Positions 1 to 8,311 of a stretch of 64,000 nucleotides of DNA are shown here, piece by piece. The translations under genes and the position numbers were made by a program. Source of the stretch: Streptacidiphilus neutrinimicus (lineage in GTDB: Bacteria > Actinomycetota > Actinomycetes > Streptomycetales > Streptomycetaceae); NCBI RefSeq assembly GCF_000787815.1, contig NZ_BBPO01000018.1:24877-88876 (forward strand), read 5' to 3'. The notes beneath the pieces are model-generated. The model saw only the letters and a program-made list of their open reading frames with translations, ran no database searches and was not told where the DNA came from. Positions within the stretch are counted from its first letter, which is position 1. Each line of letters begins with the position of its first letter.

Positions 1-1
1 C

Positions 2-64
2 GTTGACGCCACGCCCGCGCCCGCGCTCGCGGCACCCCGGCCCGCCGCCCGCCGCAACGCCTGA
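2..64 (+). CDS. C-terminal tail of a gene entering from the left (partial)
   Basis: An open frame from the window edge reads an Ala/Pro/Arg-rich tail ending APRPAARRNA and stops at TGA 62-64. Only about 20 codons are present, with strong G/C at third positions, so no function can be assigned. Position and orientation fit the last codons of another gene of the plus-strand operon. Confidence 0.4.
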   Translation, partial: VDATPAPALAAPRPAARRNA

Positions 65-141
65 CGCGAGGCAGCCTCCGGGGCGGCCACCGCCCCGACA
101 GCACGGCACCACCCTCCGCCCCCTCCGAGGAGTCCACTGCC

Positions 142-636
142 TTGTCTGTGAAGACGATCTGGGACATCGACCACGCCTGCGGCCACAGCAGCCGCACGGA
201 CCTCTCCTCCCGCGCAGCCGACCAGCGTGCCGGCTACGCCCGATGGCTGGCCAAGCGCGAGTGTCCGGACTGCTGGCGCAAGGAGCACCAGCGCGACGCC
301 CAGGACACCGCTTCGTGGCTCGTGGCCAAGCGCGCCGCCGAAGTCGCCGCGGCCGACGAGTGGCAGGAACGATTCCGCATGCCCCCGCTCGACGGCCCGG
401 AGCGCGCCGTCCCCTGGGCCTCGACCGTCCGGCACCAGCTCATGACCGCCGCCTACTCCGCGCTGGTCAGCGAAGGCGACCTCGACGAGGCCGACTGGCA
501 GGAACTGGAGGACCAGGCGCGCACGGTCACGCGCGCCGGATGGTGGATCGACCAGCGCGAGGCCGACGCCGCCGACCTGCCCGAGCTGCTGGCCGCCGCC
601 TCGGACAACGACCGCACCAACGAGAACCCTTACTAG
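142..636 (+). CDS. Small putative zinc-ribbon protein, unknown function
   Basis: The product is a 164-aa soluble acidic protein. Near the N-terminus it has a CGH and, about 30 residues later, CPDCW, which could form a Cys/His metal site. The rest is Ala/Glu-rich predicted helix. I chose TTG at 142, preceded by GAGGAG at 127-132; GTG 148 is also possible. It stands before a strong hairpin (666-698), so it probably ends a transcription unit. I do not recognise a named family. CxxC/CxH small proteins of this sort are common in Streptomyces mobile elements, which is the only basis for placing it in the element backbone. Confidence 0.75.
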   Translation: MSVKTIWDIDHACGHSSRTDLSSRAADQRAGYARWLAKRECPDCWRKEHQRDAQDTASWLVAKRAAEVAAADEWQERFRMPPLDGPERAVPWASTVRHQLMTAAYSALVSEGDLDEADWQELEDQARTVTRAGWWIDQREADAADLPELLAAASDNDRTNENPY

Positions 637-665
637 GCCGTCCGCCTGACGCCACGTCACAGGAT

Positions 666-698
666 GCGGGCCCGCGATCGAAGGGTCGGCGGGCCCGC
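666..698 (+). terminator. Hairpin terminator candidate after the 164-aa gene
   Basis: Two copies of the self-complementary GCGGGCCCGC (666-675 and 689-698) can pair across a 13-nt loop. The hairpin lies 30 nt after the stop at 636 and directly before the conserved promoter-like element at 699. It probably separates two transcription units. Confidence 0.6.
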
Positions 699-728
699 TT
701 CTACCAGAGCTGCGGCGATTTTGCACGC
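699..728 (+). promoter_or_regulatory. Conserved 30-bp upstream element, copy 1
   Basis: The left half reads TTCTACCAGAG and the right half GGCGATTTTGCACGC. The same arrangement occurs at 15519-15548 and, on the minus strand, at 26569-26598. The 3' edge is 54 bp before the ATP-grasp start codon, against 55-56 bp in the other copies. The left half matches the dyads upstream of the XRE gene (33784-33800). Promoter plus operator is the simplest reading, but this is inference from conservation and spacing. Confidence 0.6.
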
Positions 729-782
729 TCCGCCCGGTCGCGAGGGTGGATGCACACCCCGACCGAAGGAAGGTCCCTCTTC

Positions 783-2087
783 ATGCACGTCTTGGTTGCC
801 TGCAGCGGCAACGCCACGCTCGAAACGGCGCTCCTGGACGCCGGTCACCGCGTCACCCTGCTGGTACCCGCCGACACGGTCGAGCAGCGCCGCGCCGACA
901 CCCCGCGAGCCGACGGCGTCTTCGGCATCTCCCGATGGCACGACCCCATCGAGGCCACCCGCCTCCTGCCGCTCCTGCCGGCGGATCTCGACCGGGTGGC
1001 GACGATCGACGAACAGGCAGTCGCCCGACCCTGCGCGGTCATCCGCGAGCGCCTCGGCCTGCCGGGCCTGACCGTCGCCGACGCCCTCGCGCACACCGAC
1101 AAGGACGTCGCCAAAAGGCGCCTGTCCCGCGCCGGGATCCGCGTAGCCCGGCACCTGCCCGTCCGCTCAGGCGCGCAGGTCGCCAAGGCAGGCGAGGAAC
1201 TGGGCTGGCCGGTCGTGGTCAAGCCCGCGCGCGGCGCCGGTGCCACCAACACCTTCGTCGTGGAGGACAAAGCGCACCTCGACCGGCTGATCCGCCAGGG
1301 CGTCTTCGACCGCAGGGTGCCGGACAGCACCGGCCGCTTCGGCGCCGGGGAGTTCCTGCTGAGCCTCAACGAGCGTCCCGGCGGCTTCCTCGTAGAGGAG
1401 TTCATCCGGGCCAAGGAGGAATGGTTCGTCGACCTCTACCTCCACGAAGGCGAACTCCTCGGCGCCTTCCCCGGCCGGTACAGCGCTCCCCTGCTGGGCG
1501 TACTCGGCCGACACCAGTGGGACGCGGTCGTCCCCGCCAGCCACCGGGACGCGCGCGAGGTGGTGAAGTTGGCACTGCAGGCGAGCCGGGCGCTCGGCAG
1601 CGGCACCGGCGTCGTGCACTGCGAGATCCTGCGGACGCCGGACCGGGAACCGAAGCGACAGTGGGTGTTCGGGGAAGCCGCGCACCGGCCGGGCGGCGGC
1701 GGCATCGCCACCCTGTACTGCCGCCAGCACGGCCTGGACCTGCCGCCGATCCTGGCGGCACTGGCCGTCGGCGAACGCCCGGACATTCGCCTCGACGCCG
1801 CGCCGCCGACCCTTGCCAACCTGGTCATCGCCGCGCCCCCGGGCACCGTGCGGCGCGTCGCCACCGCCGACGAACTGCTTCGCCTGGACGGCGTCCTCGA
1901 CGCCCAGGTCAACCTCACGCCGGGCCAGCGGACCCCGGGCAACTTCGGCACCATGAGCCTGGCCGGCGCCGTGACGCTGCGCGCCGAGAGCCTCGACGAC
2001 GTTGCCCGCCGCTGCGAAGCGCTGGTCGACGCCCTCGGCCTGGAGGTCACCGGCCCGCAGACGCAGGTCGAGGGGTGCGTGCGATGA
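783..2087 (+). CDS. ATP-grasp domain protein (carboxylate-amine ligase-like)
   Basis: The product is a 434-aa protein with the layout of ATP-grasp ligases: an N-terminal Rossmann-like pre-ATP-grasp region (MHVLVACSGN, ERLGLPGLTVADA), then the ATP-binding core with WPVVVKPARGAGATNTF and, further on, LVEEFIRAKEEWFVD. Such enzymes make an acyl phosphate with ATP and couple it to an amine or thiol; the substrate cannot be read here. ATG 783 follows AAGGAAGG. Its stop overlaps the next ATG (ATGA), so it is translationally coupled to the FemX/GNAT-like gene. The conserved element at 699-728 lies upstream, suggesting control by the element's own regulator. The pair may modify a peptide, cell-wall precursor or small metabolite. 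Confidence 0.85.
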   Translation: MHVLVACSGNATLETALLDAGHRVTLLVPADTVEQRRADTPRADGVFGISRWHDPIEATRLLPLLPADLDRVATIDEQAVARPCAVIRERLGLPGLTVADALAHTDKDVAKRRLSRAGIRVARHLPVRSGAQVAKAGEELGWPVVVKPARGAGATNTFVVEDKAHLDRLIRQGVFDRRVPDSTGRFGAGEFLLSLNERPGGFLVEEFIRAKEEWFVDLYLHEGELLGAFPGRYSAPLLGVLGRHQWDAVVPASHRDAREVVKLALQASRALGSGTGVVHCEILRTPDREPKRQWVFGEAAHRPGGGGIATLYCRQHGLDLPPILAALAVGERPDIRLDAAPPTLANLVIAAPPGTVRRVATADELLRLDGVLDAQVNLTPGQRTPGNFGTMSLAGAVTLRAESLDDVARRCEALVDALGLEVTGPQTQVEGCVR

Positions 2088-3169
2088 CGACCACCTCGAC
2101 CAGCCCCAGCACCTGGCTCCCCCGCGCGGCCGACCTGCCCCAGGTACCGCTACCGGCCCACCTGTTCCACACGACCGCCTGGGCGGCGGCCTGGGAGCAG
2201 GCGGCCCCGGAAGTCATCCGCTCGCACCACCACCTGCTCCTCGACGGCCCGGACGACCCCCGGCCCGAAACGGTGAGCTTCCACCTCGTCGAGCGCAGCG
2301 GGTTCTGGGACCGGCTCCAGCACGACGCCGCCATAGAGGTTTCCTGGCCAGCACCCGTGCTGTGCGCGGGCAGCCTCTACGCCGAGTACGGAGGCGCTGG
2401 CGCCGGCACTCCGGAGCACATCTCCGCCGTGCTCGGCAAGGGCCTCGCGCTCGCCCGCCGACTGGGCGCAGCCGCCCTGGTCCTGCCGAACCTCACGCTG
2501 GCGGAGGCCGAACCGTGGCTGCGCGAGCGGCGACCCGACGCGCGGGTCTTCACCGACATGGCGCACACCGCGCCGGTCGCCGGCGGCCTGGCCGCCCTCG
2601 CCGACCGCGCTCCGCGCCGGCAGGCGGTTCGCGACCTGATGCGCCAGCAGCGCCGCGGCGCCGACCGCGGCCTGCGGCTGAAGGTTCTGCAGGGCGAGGA
2701 AATGCTGCCCTGGCTCGACCGCTTCTCTCCGCTCGCCGGAGCGACCGCCGAGCGCCACGGCACTCCTCTCTATACGGCGCCCATGTTCCGGGCCCTCGCC
2801 CTCGTCCCCGGCGCCGTCCTGCTGGCCGCCGTGCTCGGCGAGGACGACCTGGCGGGCGCGTTCTTCTCCTTCCGCCACCGGGACCGGCTCCACCTGTGGG
2901 GAGCGGGGATCGACCACGCCCGCCAGCGGGACCTGCACACCTACACCTGGCTGATGGCCGAGTCCGTCGAGTACGCCCAGCGCACCGGAGCGACCGTGCT
3001 GGACGCCGGCCGCGGCAACTGCGCCTACAAGGTCCGGCACGGGCTGACCGGTGAGCGCCTGGACTCCCTGGTGTACCTCACCCGCCCCGCACCCGCGCTC
3101 ACCGCGCAGTTGACCCGGCTCGGCGACCGGCTCCTCTCCTTCGCCCGCACCGGCAACCCGCAGCCCTGA
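2084..3169 (+). CDS. FemX/GNAT-like acyltransferase
   Basis: This is a 361-aa protein overlapping the ATP-grasp gene by 4 bp. The order of motifs matches FemX/GNAT-superfamily peptidoglycan-synthesis-like proteins: an N-terminal half with AEYGGAG and PNLTLAEAEPWL, a conserved QAVRDLMRQQRRGADRGLRL stretch, then a second GNAT fold with LAGAFFSFRHRDRLHLWGAG and DAGRGNCAYKVRHGL. Family members transfer amino-acyl or acyl groups. With the ATP-grasp partner, an amide-forming two-enzyme step is plausible. The acceptor is unknown. No membrane segment is seen. The next gene, a small secreted protein, follows after 128 bp. Confidence 0.75.
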   Translation: MTTTSTSPSTWLPRAADLPQVPLPAHLFHTTAWAAAWEQAAPEVIRSHHHLLLDGPDDPRPETVSFHLVERSGFWDRLQHDAAIEVSWPAPVLCAGSLYAEYGGAGAGTPEHISAVLGKGLALARRLGAAALVLPNLTLAEAEPWLRERRPDARVFTDMAHTAPVAGGLAALADRAPRRQAVRDLMRQQRRGADRGLRLKVLQGEEMLPWLDRFSPLAGATAERHGTPLYTAPMFRALALVPGAVLLAAVLGEDDLAGAFFSFRHRDRLHLWGAGIDHARQRDLHTYTWLMAESVEYAQRTGATVLDAGRGNCAYKVRHGLTGERLDSLVYLTRPAPALTAQLTRLGDRLLSFARTGNPQP

Positions 3170-3297
3170 GCCCGCCGCGGCCCCGGAGGCTTCACGCCTT
3201 CCGCCGCTGGCCCGGCTCTGGCAAGCCCGGCACCGCACCGTTCGGCACCGATGCCGCACCTCTCCCTCCCTTCCATCCCTCGTAAGGAATTGGCCAC

Positions 3298-3618
3298 TTG
3301 AAGCACCGCAGCCTGCGTACCCGCATCGCGCTGACCGTCGCGGCCACCGCGACCGCTGTCCTCGGCACCGCCATCCCGGCGAGCGCCACCACCTTCTCCC
3401 ACGTCTCCGGCTGCTTCGCCTGGAGCTGGTCCGACTCCGGCTGGTTCACCACGACCGTGTACTGGCACAACCGCTGCTCGACCCGTCACCGCATCGAGGT
3501 CGTGTGGGACGGCCAGGCGTACGACCCCACCGTCCGGCTGGTCAACGGCGACGGCAAGGGCAACGCCTGGACCACGTCCGACGCGGTCACTGGTGTGTAC
3601 GACCTGGGCCGGGCGTGA
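3298..3618 (+). CDS. Small secreted protein with one putative disulfide
   Basis: The product is a 106-aa protein with a clear Sec signal peptide: KHRSLRTRIA basic start, hydrophobic ALTVAATATAVLGTA core, and an Ala-X-Ala-like site after IPASA around residue 30. The mature part of about 75 residues is rich in Trp/Tyr/Thr and has two Cys (SGCFAW and NRCSTR), so one disulfide is likely. Start is TTG 3298 after AAGGAATT. It resembles other small all-beta Streptomyces secreted proteins; a tendamistat-like inhibitor fold is only a guess. Its stop overlaps the next GTG (GTGA). The role with the upstream ligase/acyltransferase is unknown. Confidence 0.75.
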   Translation: MKHRSLRTRIALTVAATATAVLGTAIPASATTFSHVSGCFAWSWSDSGWFTTTVYWHNRCSTRHRIEVVWDGQAYDPTVRLVNGDGKGNAWTTSDAVTGVYDLGRA

Positions 3619-4313
3619 CGCCACCGCCGCCGGGGCCCCGTCAGCCGGTCTCGGTGATCTCGATCCTGCGGGAGCCCGCGACCGGCCGCTACGAGGCGCG
3701 CAGCACCAACAACTGGGAGCGCACGGGAGAGCCCTTCCTCCAGGACCTGCTGCAGCGGATCGGCTACGTGCCGGAACAGCGCCGCGGCCGGACGGTCCTG
3801 CGCCTGCCAGACCACCTCCGGCCGTCCCAACAGCGCGACCTCGCCGTGACGGCTGCGGTGACAGCGCGGCGGTTGGGCCATGAGGTGCGTCTCTCGCCGG
3901 ATCTGCACGGAGCACAGGCCGAACCGCTCCATCCCCGGCCCCGGTTCGGCCAGCCGCTGGCCAGCCTGGCCTCCGAAATCGCCGAGGCGCCGGACAGCGA
4001 CGCCCTGGCCGGGCTGCTACTGGAGCTGACCGCGCCGGTGACCGGTCTGCTGCCCTCCGCGGCAGCAGCGCTCGCCGAGGCCGGCCTGTGGCTGTCCGCC
4101 AACCGTCCAAGCGCCCCGGACGACCACGCCACCCAACTCACGAAGGCAGCCGAACAGCTCCAACGGCTCGCGGCGCGAGTCGCCGCGGCCCAGGCGCACA
4201 CGGCGCACCTCGGCACCTCGCAGCACCCACCGGCGACGGCTCCCCGCCTCCGGGCCGTCCCCAGCCCGCAACCGCCGGTCGCACCGTCCACCGTGACGCG
4301 CCGAGCCCGCTGA
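3615..4313 (+). CDS. Unknown element protein, paralogue of the next gene
   Basis: The product is 232 aa from GTG 3615 (overlapping the previous stop), or 219 aa from GTG 3654, which would give an N-terminus VISILREP parallel to the neighbour's LISITLNP. The first about 90 residues align with the following gene: a GY/GW-xP turn, a GR...LP segment, PSQQRD/PAQERA, then GHEVRLSPDL/GHRVELAPEL. The C-terminal half is helical and Ala/Leu-rich with a Pro-rich tail. I do not recognise a family. The tandem arrangement indicates an old duplication within the element. Confidence 0.7.
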   Translation: MTPPPPGPRQPVSVISILREPATGRYEARSTNNWERTGEPFLQDLLQRIGYVPEQRRGRTVLRLPDHLRPSQQRDLAVTAAVTARRLGHEVRLSPDLHGAQAEPLHPRPRFGQPLASLASEIAEAPDSDALAGLLLELTAPVTGLLPSAAAALAEAGLWLSANRPSAPDDHATQLTKAAEQLQRLAARVAAAQAHTAHLGTSQHPPATAPRLRAVPSPQPPVAPSTVTRRAR

Positions 4314-4330
4314 CTCCCTAGGAGCACCTC

Positions 4331-5053
4331 TTGATCTCCATCACCCTCAACCCCGACGGGGGCGTCACCGCCGAGGGAGGCGACTCGGCCGCCCACGACA
4401 TAATGGTGACCCTGGGCTGGATACCCAAGCAGTCCCCCGGCCGCCTCTGGCAGGCCCTGCCGCCGGGTCTGACACCTGCGCAGGAGCGCGCGGCGGCCTC
4501 GCGCACCGCCGACCTGCTGCACGCAGCCGGCCATCGGGTCGAGCTGGCCCCGGAGCTGGACGTCGAACCGGAGCCCCTGCGCCTCGACGCCGGCAACGAG
4601 CAGACGGCCAGCCAGACGATCGCGGCCCTCACCGAGCGGCTGAGCCAGGCCACCAGCGCCGCTGAGATCGCCGAGATCACCGCGCAGGTCACCGACCAGA
4701 ACAACGGCGCTCTCCACCACCTCTTCGCGTTCTTCCCGGCGGCCGTCGAGCGGATCGCGAAGGTCACCGCCTTCACCCCCGACCCCGACCCCCAGGTCCA
4801 GGCCCGGATCGACGAAGCGATGCAGGCGGCGATGGTCTTCACGCTGGACGAGGCCGAGATCCCCGCCGCGGTCGACCACCTCCTCCACGCGTTCGCGCGG
4901 GCGATGAATCCAGAGGCGGCGACCGTCCTCGTCGACCGGCTCACGCGGCAGGCCGCGGCAGCTCCCGCTCTCCGGCCGGTGTCCGGCAGCGACCCGGCCT
5001 CCCTTCCCACGGCGCTTCCCCGATCGGGGGCGAGCCGCCGTGGCTCCCGCTAA
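4331..5053 (+). CDS. Unknown element protein, tandem paralogue
   Basis: The product is 240 aa from TTG 4331, which has GGAG at 4321-4324 in front. The N-terminal module (LISITLNP, LGWIPKQSPGR, GHRVELAPELDVEPEPL) matches the preceding gene over about 90 residues. The C-terminal part is acidic helix (DEAEIPAAVDHLLHAFARA) with a basic tail. No catalytic motif or membrane segment is evident. It precedes the coupling-protein gene by 147 bp and may be a cytosolic accessory of transfer, but nothing in the sequence proves this. Confidence 0.75.
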   Translation: MISITLNPDGGVTAEGGDSAAHDIMVTLGWIPKQSPGRLWQALPPGLTPAQERAAASRTADLLHAAGHRVELAPELDVEPEPLRLDAGNEQTASQTIAALTERLSQATSAAEIAEITAQVTDQNNGALHHLFAFFPAAVERIAKVTAFTPDPDPQVQARIDEAMQAAMVFTLDEAEIPAAVDHLLHAFARAMNPEAATVLVDRLTRQAAAAPALRPVSGSDPASLPTALPRSGASRRGSR

Positions 5054-5200
5054 CCGACGGACCGGCGACAAGGCACCGGGCATCGGCCCGGCCGCCAGCG
5101 CCAGCCCGCCTTAGCCCTTCGCCGAAGAGCCCCGCACCGTCGCGCCCGCTCGCAACGGACAGACGTCCGCCCGTCGCCGCCAACCACACACAGGAGCGCC

Positions 5201-7102
5201 ATGACCAGCAGAAGAGCCCGCACCGCCGCCATCCCACCCGCCACTCCGGCCGGGTGCGCCCCCGGTGCGCTCGCGCGCGGACCTCCCAAGGACCCGCCCT
5301 TGCCCAACTCCTCCGCCCCTTCTCCGCGTTCCTCGACTCCCGGCACCGATCTCGCCCTCGGTGCGCTCATCGGTGGCGCCTGTGTACTCGCCGGCTACGG
5401 CACCCTCGCCTGGGCCGTCGGCAACCTCGCCGCGCTGGCCGCCGATCAGCCCAGCGCGCCCTGGACCCCAGTCACCGCGGCCCTGCACCCGCAGCAGCTC
5501 TGGCCGCACCTGCCCGGCTGGGAGATCCTCGCCTTCGCCCGCATCACACCGGGCCTGCTGCTCCTCGCGCTTCTCGCCCTTGGCCTGGGCGTGTGGATGC
5601 GGCTGCGGAAGGGGCGTGCCAAGGGCTTGGCACAGGCGCGCGACCTCTCCACGCTGCTGCCGCGCGAGACCACCGCCAAGGCGCGGGACCTGCGACCCAG
5701 TCTGGCCCTGGTCAAGAACCCGCCCGCGGACGAGACCGGCCTGCTGCTCGGCACGCTCCGGCCCGGCCGCCGCGAGGTCCGAGCCTCCTGGGAGGACGTC
5801 CTCCTGGCGATCATGGCACCACGGTCCGGCAAGACCTCCGGTCTGGCGATCCCCTCGATCCTGCGGGCGCCCGGGGCCGTCCTGCTGACCAGCAACAAGG
5901 CCGCGAAGGACGCCTACGCCGCCTGCTTGGGACCGCGCCGCGCGGTCGGCACCGTGTGGACGCTGGACCCCCAGCAGATCGCCCACGCCGAGCGCGTCAT
6001 GTGGTGGGACGTGCTGGCGGACGCCCACACCCTCGCCGGGGCCAGGCGGCTGGCAGGCCACTTCGTCGCCGCCTCTGTGGACGAGTCGAACGCGAACGAC
6101 TTCTGGTCGACGGCCGCCGCGAACACTCTGACCTCCCTGTTCCTCGCGGCGGCCCGTTCGGGGCGCCCGATCACCGAGGTACTGGCCTGGCTCGCGTCCC
6201 CGTCCGACCGCACGCCCGTCGACCTGCTTCGGGACGCAGGTTTCGACGCCGTCGCAGCCCAACTCCAGGGCACCGTCGCCGGAGCGGTGGAAACGCGCGA
6301 CGGAATCTACGAGACCGCGAGGCAGTACGCGGCCTGCCTCTTGGACCCGGATATCGCCGCCTGGGTCACCCCCCAGCCGCTGCTTCCGGAATTCCAGCCC
6401 GCGGAATTCGTGACCAGCCGCGACACACTCTTCCTGCTCTCGAAGGACGGCGGCGGCAGTGCCAGCGCGCTCATCGCAGCCGCAGCCGACGCAGTCATGC
6501 GGGCCGCGGTTATCCAGGCGGAGCTCTCCGGAGGGCGTCTTGACCCGCCGCTGCTGGCGATCCTCGACGAGGCAGCGAACGTCTGCAAAATCTCGGACCT
6601 GCCCGACCTGTATTCCCACCTCGGTTCGCGCGGCGTCATTCCGATCACCATTCTCCAGAGTTACCGGCAGGGCGTCCGGGTCTGGGGAGAGGCGGGCATG
6701 GACGCCCTGTGGAGCGCTGCCACCTGCAAATTGATCGGTAGCGGGATCGACGACGCGGATTTCGCGGACAAGCTGAGCAGGCTCGTGGGCGAGCACGACG
6801 TGGAGACCCTCTCGTACTCCACCTCGGATTCCGGGACCTCATCGTCGACGAGCATGCGGCAGGAGCGGATCCTGCCCGCCGACGAGATCCGGGCGCTTCC
6901 CAAGGGCCAGGCGCTGCTGCTGGCGACGGGGATCCGGGCCGCCCTGGTGGATCTCAAGCCCTGGTACAAGGAGCCCGACGCGGGGCCGCTGGCCAAGCAG
7001 TCCGCCGAGGCCACGGCGGCTATCACCGAGCGCGCGCTCGCCAAGACCAGGGCTGCCGCTGGCCAACCGGAGGACGGGCTGCCGCAGGGCTGGCCGGCAT
7101 GA
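5201..7102 (+). CDS. VirD4/TraG-type conjugative coupling ATPase
   Basis: The product is a 633-aa type IV coupling protein. Two membrane segments lie near residues 51-72 and 114-134, then the ATPase domain with Walker A APRSGKTS (about 206-213), Walker B LLAILDEAAN and the TraG/TraD signature SHLGSRGVIPITILQSYRQG. Such hexameric pumps pass the relaxase-DNA complex to the secretion channel at the membrane. It pairs with the relaxase and MobC at 26.6-28.8 kb and marks single-strand DNA conjugation rather than TraB/FtsK-type transfer. ATG 5201 follows AGGAG. The stop overlaps the next start (ATGA). No VirB4-type channel gene is in this window; channel genes may lie to the left or be supplied in trans. 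Confidence 0.92.
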   Translation: MTSRRARTAAIPPATPAGCAPGALARGPPKDPPLPNSSAPSPRSSTPGTDLALGALIGGACVLAGYGTLAWAVGNLAALAADQPSAPWTPVTAALHPQQLWPHLPGWEILAFARITPGLLLLALLALGLGVWMRLRKGRAKGLAQARDLSTLLPRETTAKARDLRPSLALVKNPPADETGLLLGTLRPGRREVRASWEDVLLAIMAPRSGKTSGLAIPSILRAPGAVLLTSNKAAKDAYAACLGPRRAVGTVWTLDPQQIAHAERVMWWDVLADAHTLAGARRLAGHFVAASVDESNANDFWSTAAANTLTSLFLAAARSGRPITEVLAWLASPSDRTPVDLLRDAGFDAVAAQLQGTVAGAVETRDGIYETARQYAACLLDPDIAAWVTPQPLLPEFQPAEFVTSRDTLFLLSKDGGGSASALIAAAADAVMRAAVIQAELSGGRLDPPLLAILDEAANVCKISDLPDLYSHLGSRGVIPITILQSYRQGVRVWGEAGMDALWSAATCKLIGSGIDDADFADKLSRLVGEHDVETLSYSTSDSGTSSSTSMRQERILPADEIRALPKGQALLLATGIRAALVDLKPWYKEPDAGPLAKQSAEATAAITERALAKTRAAAGQPEDGLPQGWPA

Positions 7103-8042
7103 GCGCGCGCCCCCGCTTTCCCGCGGTCGCATCCGACGCACCGTCTCGCCCGGCGCTGCGGACTCTCTCCTTGGGCGCCGGGGTCCAGAGCACCTGCCTG
7201 CTCCTGCTCTCCGCTCTGGGCCGCCTCCCGAAGGTCGACTTCGCGGTCTTGTTGGACACCGGCTGGGAACCCGAGGCCGTGTATTCCCATCTCGACCGTG
7301 TGGAGCGCGAGATCGCACGGCCCGCTGGAATCCCGATTATCCGGGTCTCTTCCGGGAATATCCGCGACGACGCACTGGACCCGGCGCACCGATTCGCGAG
7401 CATGCCACTCTTCATCCGCAATCCCGACGGCGGCGAAGGAATGACCCGGAGACAGTGCACGGGTGAATACAAGATCAAGCCGATAAAGACCCAGGTGCGT
7501 TCTCTCCTCGGCTATCCATATCCCAAGCGCATTCCGTCCGCCGTCTTCGTCGAGCAGTGGATCGGGATCAGCAAGGACGAGTTCCATAGGGCCAAGGACG
7601 CGGACGTGAAGTACATGCGGAACCGTTTCCCCCTGCTGGAGCTGGACATGTCCCGGGAGGACTGTGTCGACCTGCTGGGCGAGCACGGATTCGGGAGCAC
7701 CCCGAAATCCGCGTGCCTAGGATGCCCTTATCACGGGAATTCCCAGTGGAGGTCTCTGCGGGACAGTTCGCCCGGCGAATGGGCCGACGTCGTCGCCTTC
7801 GACAGGGCCATCCGGGCGGGAAACGCCCGAGCGACCGCAGAGGGCTCCCCGCTGCTCGGCCAGGCGTACCTGCACCGCAGCCGCGTGCCTCTCGACCAGG
7901 CGCCGATCGACCGCCCGAGCAGCCGGGAGCGGGCCGCCCGCCAGACCAACGCGCCGTCCTCCTGGAGGACGGCGACGCGGACGGCTGCTCGCCCTGGGCC
8001 TGCCGCGGCGAGCACGCGGCCGTCGCGAGCGAGGCGGCGTGA
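7099..8042 (+). pseudogene. PAPS-reductase/DndC-like PP-loop protein, frameshifted near the 3' end
   Basis: The start MSARPRF is followed by the PP-loop TLSLGAGVQST (residues about 23-32) of adenylyl-transferring phosphoadenosine-phosphosulfate-reductase-like enzymes. Later come MTRRQCTGEYKIKPIK and KSACLGCPYH, Cys residues typical of Fe-S-binding relatives such as DndC. The frame is good to about 7950 (RERAARQTN). Then the family-like ending LLEDGDADGCSPWACRGE continues in another frame and stops at 8042. One missing base near 7951-7953 would join both parts. Without it the reading frame runs on through later genes. It is a decayed gene or a consensus error. Small-molecule activation or nucleic-acid modification is possible; the substrate is unknown. 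Confidence 0.75.
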
Positions 8043-8110
8043 AGACCTCGCCCGACCGGCGCCGGGACCTGCCCCTCTTCCTCAACCAACCCTGCCTTCA
8101 AGGAGCTCCT

Positions 8111-8311
8111 GTGCCCCGCCGCCGATCCGCGGTACCCGAGTACCTGGACCGTCCCGCTTTCCAGCCCACCGGACGGTGGACCGTCCTCGGCCGGACCCGG
8201 GCCTGGCTGGAGCAGTCCGCGCTCGCGGACCTCCTGGCCGCGCGCGACCAGGCGCTGGCCAGCCGCGAGCAGGCTCGGCTCTACCGCTACACGAGCGGGC
8301 CGCGGCTGTGA
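8111..8311 (+). CDS. Small unknown protein
   Basis: The product is 66 aa from GTG 8111, which has an excellent AAGGAG (8100-8105) in front. An upstream in-frame GTG at 8039 would add 24 residues but has no comparable ribosome site. The sequence starts VPRRRSAVPEYLDRPAF and ends in a helix LAARDQALASREQARLYRY. The stop overlaps the next GTG (GTGA). It is probably a small element backbone protein; no family is recognised. Confidence 0.65.
   Translation: MPRRRSAVPEYLDRPAFQPTGRWTVLGRTRAWLEQSALADLLAARDQALASREQARLYRYTSGPRL

Noticed and set aside
5201-7102. TraB/FtsK-type double-strand DNA translocase as the transfer protein
   Set aside because: The TraG/VirD4 signature and a relaxase are present instead, so single-strand transfer is more likely.
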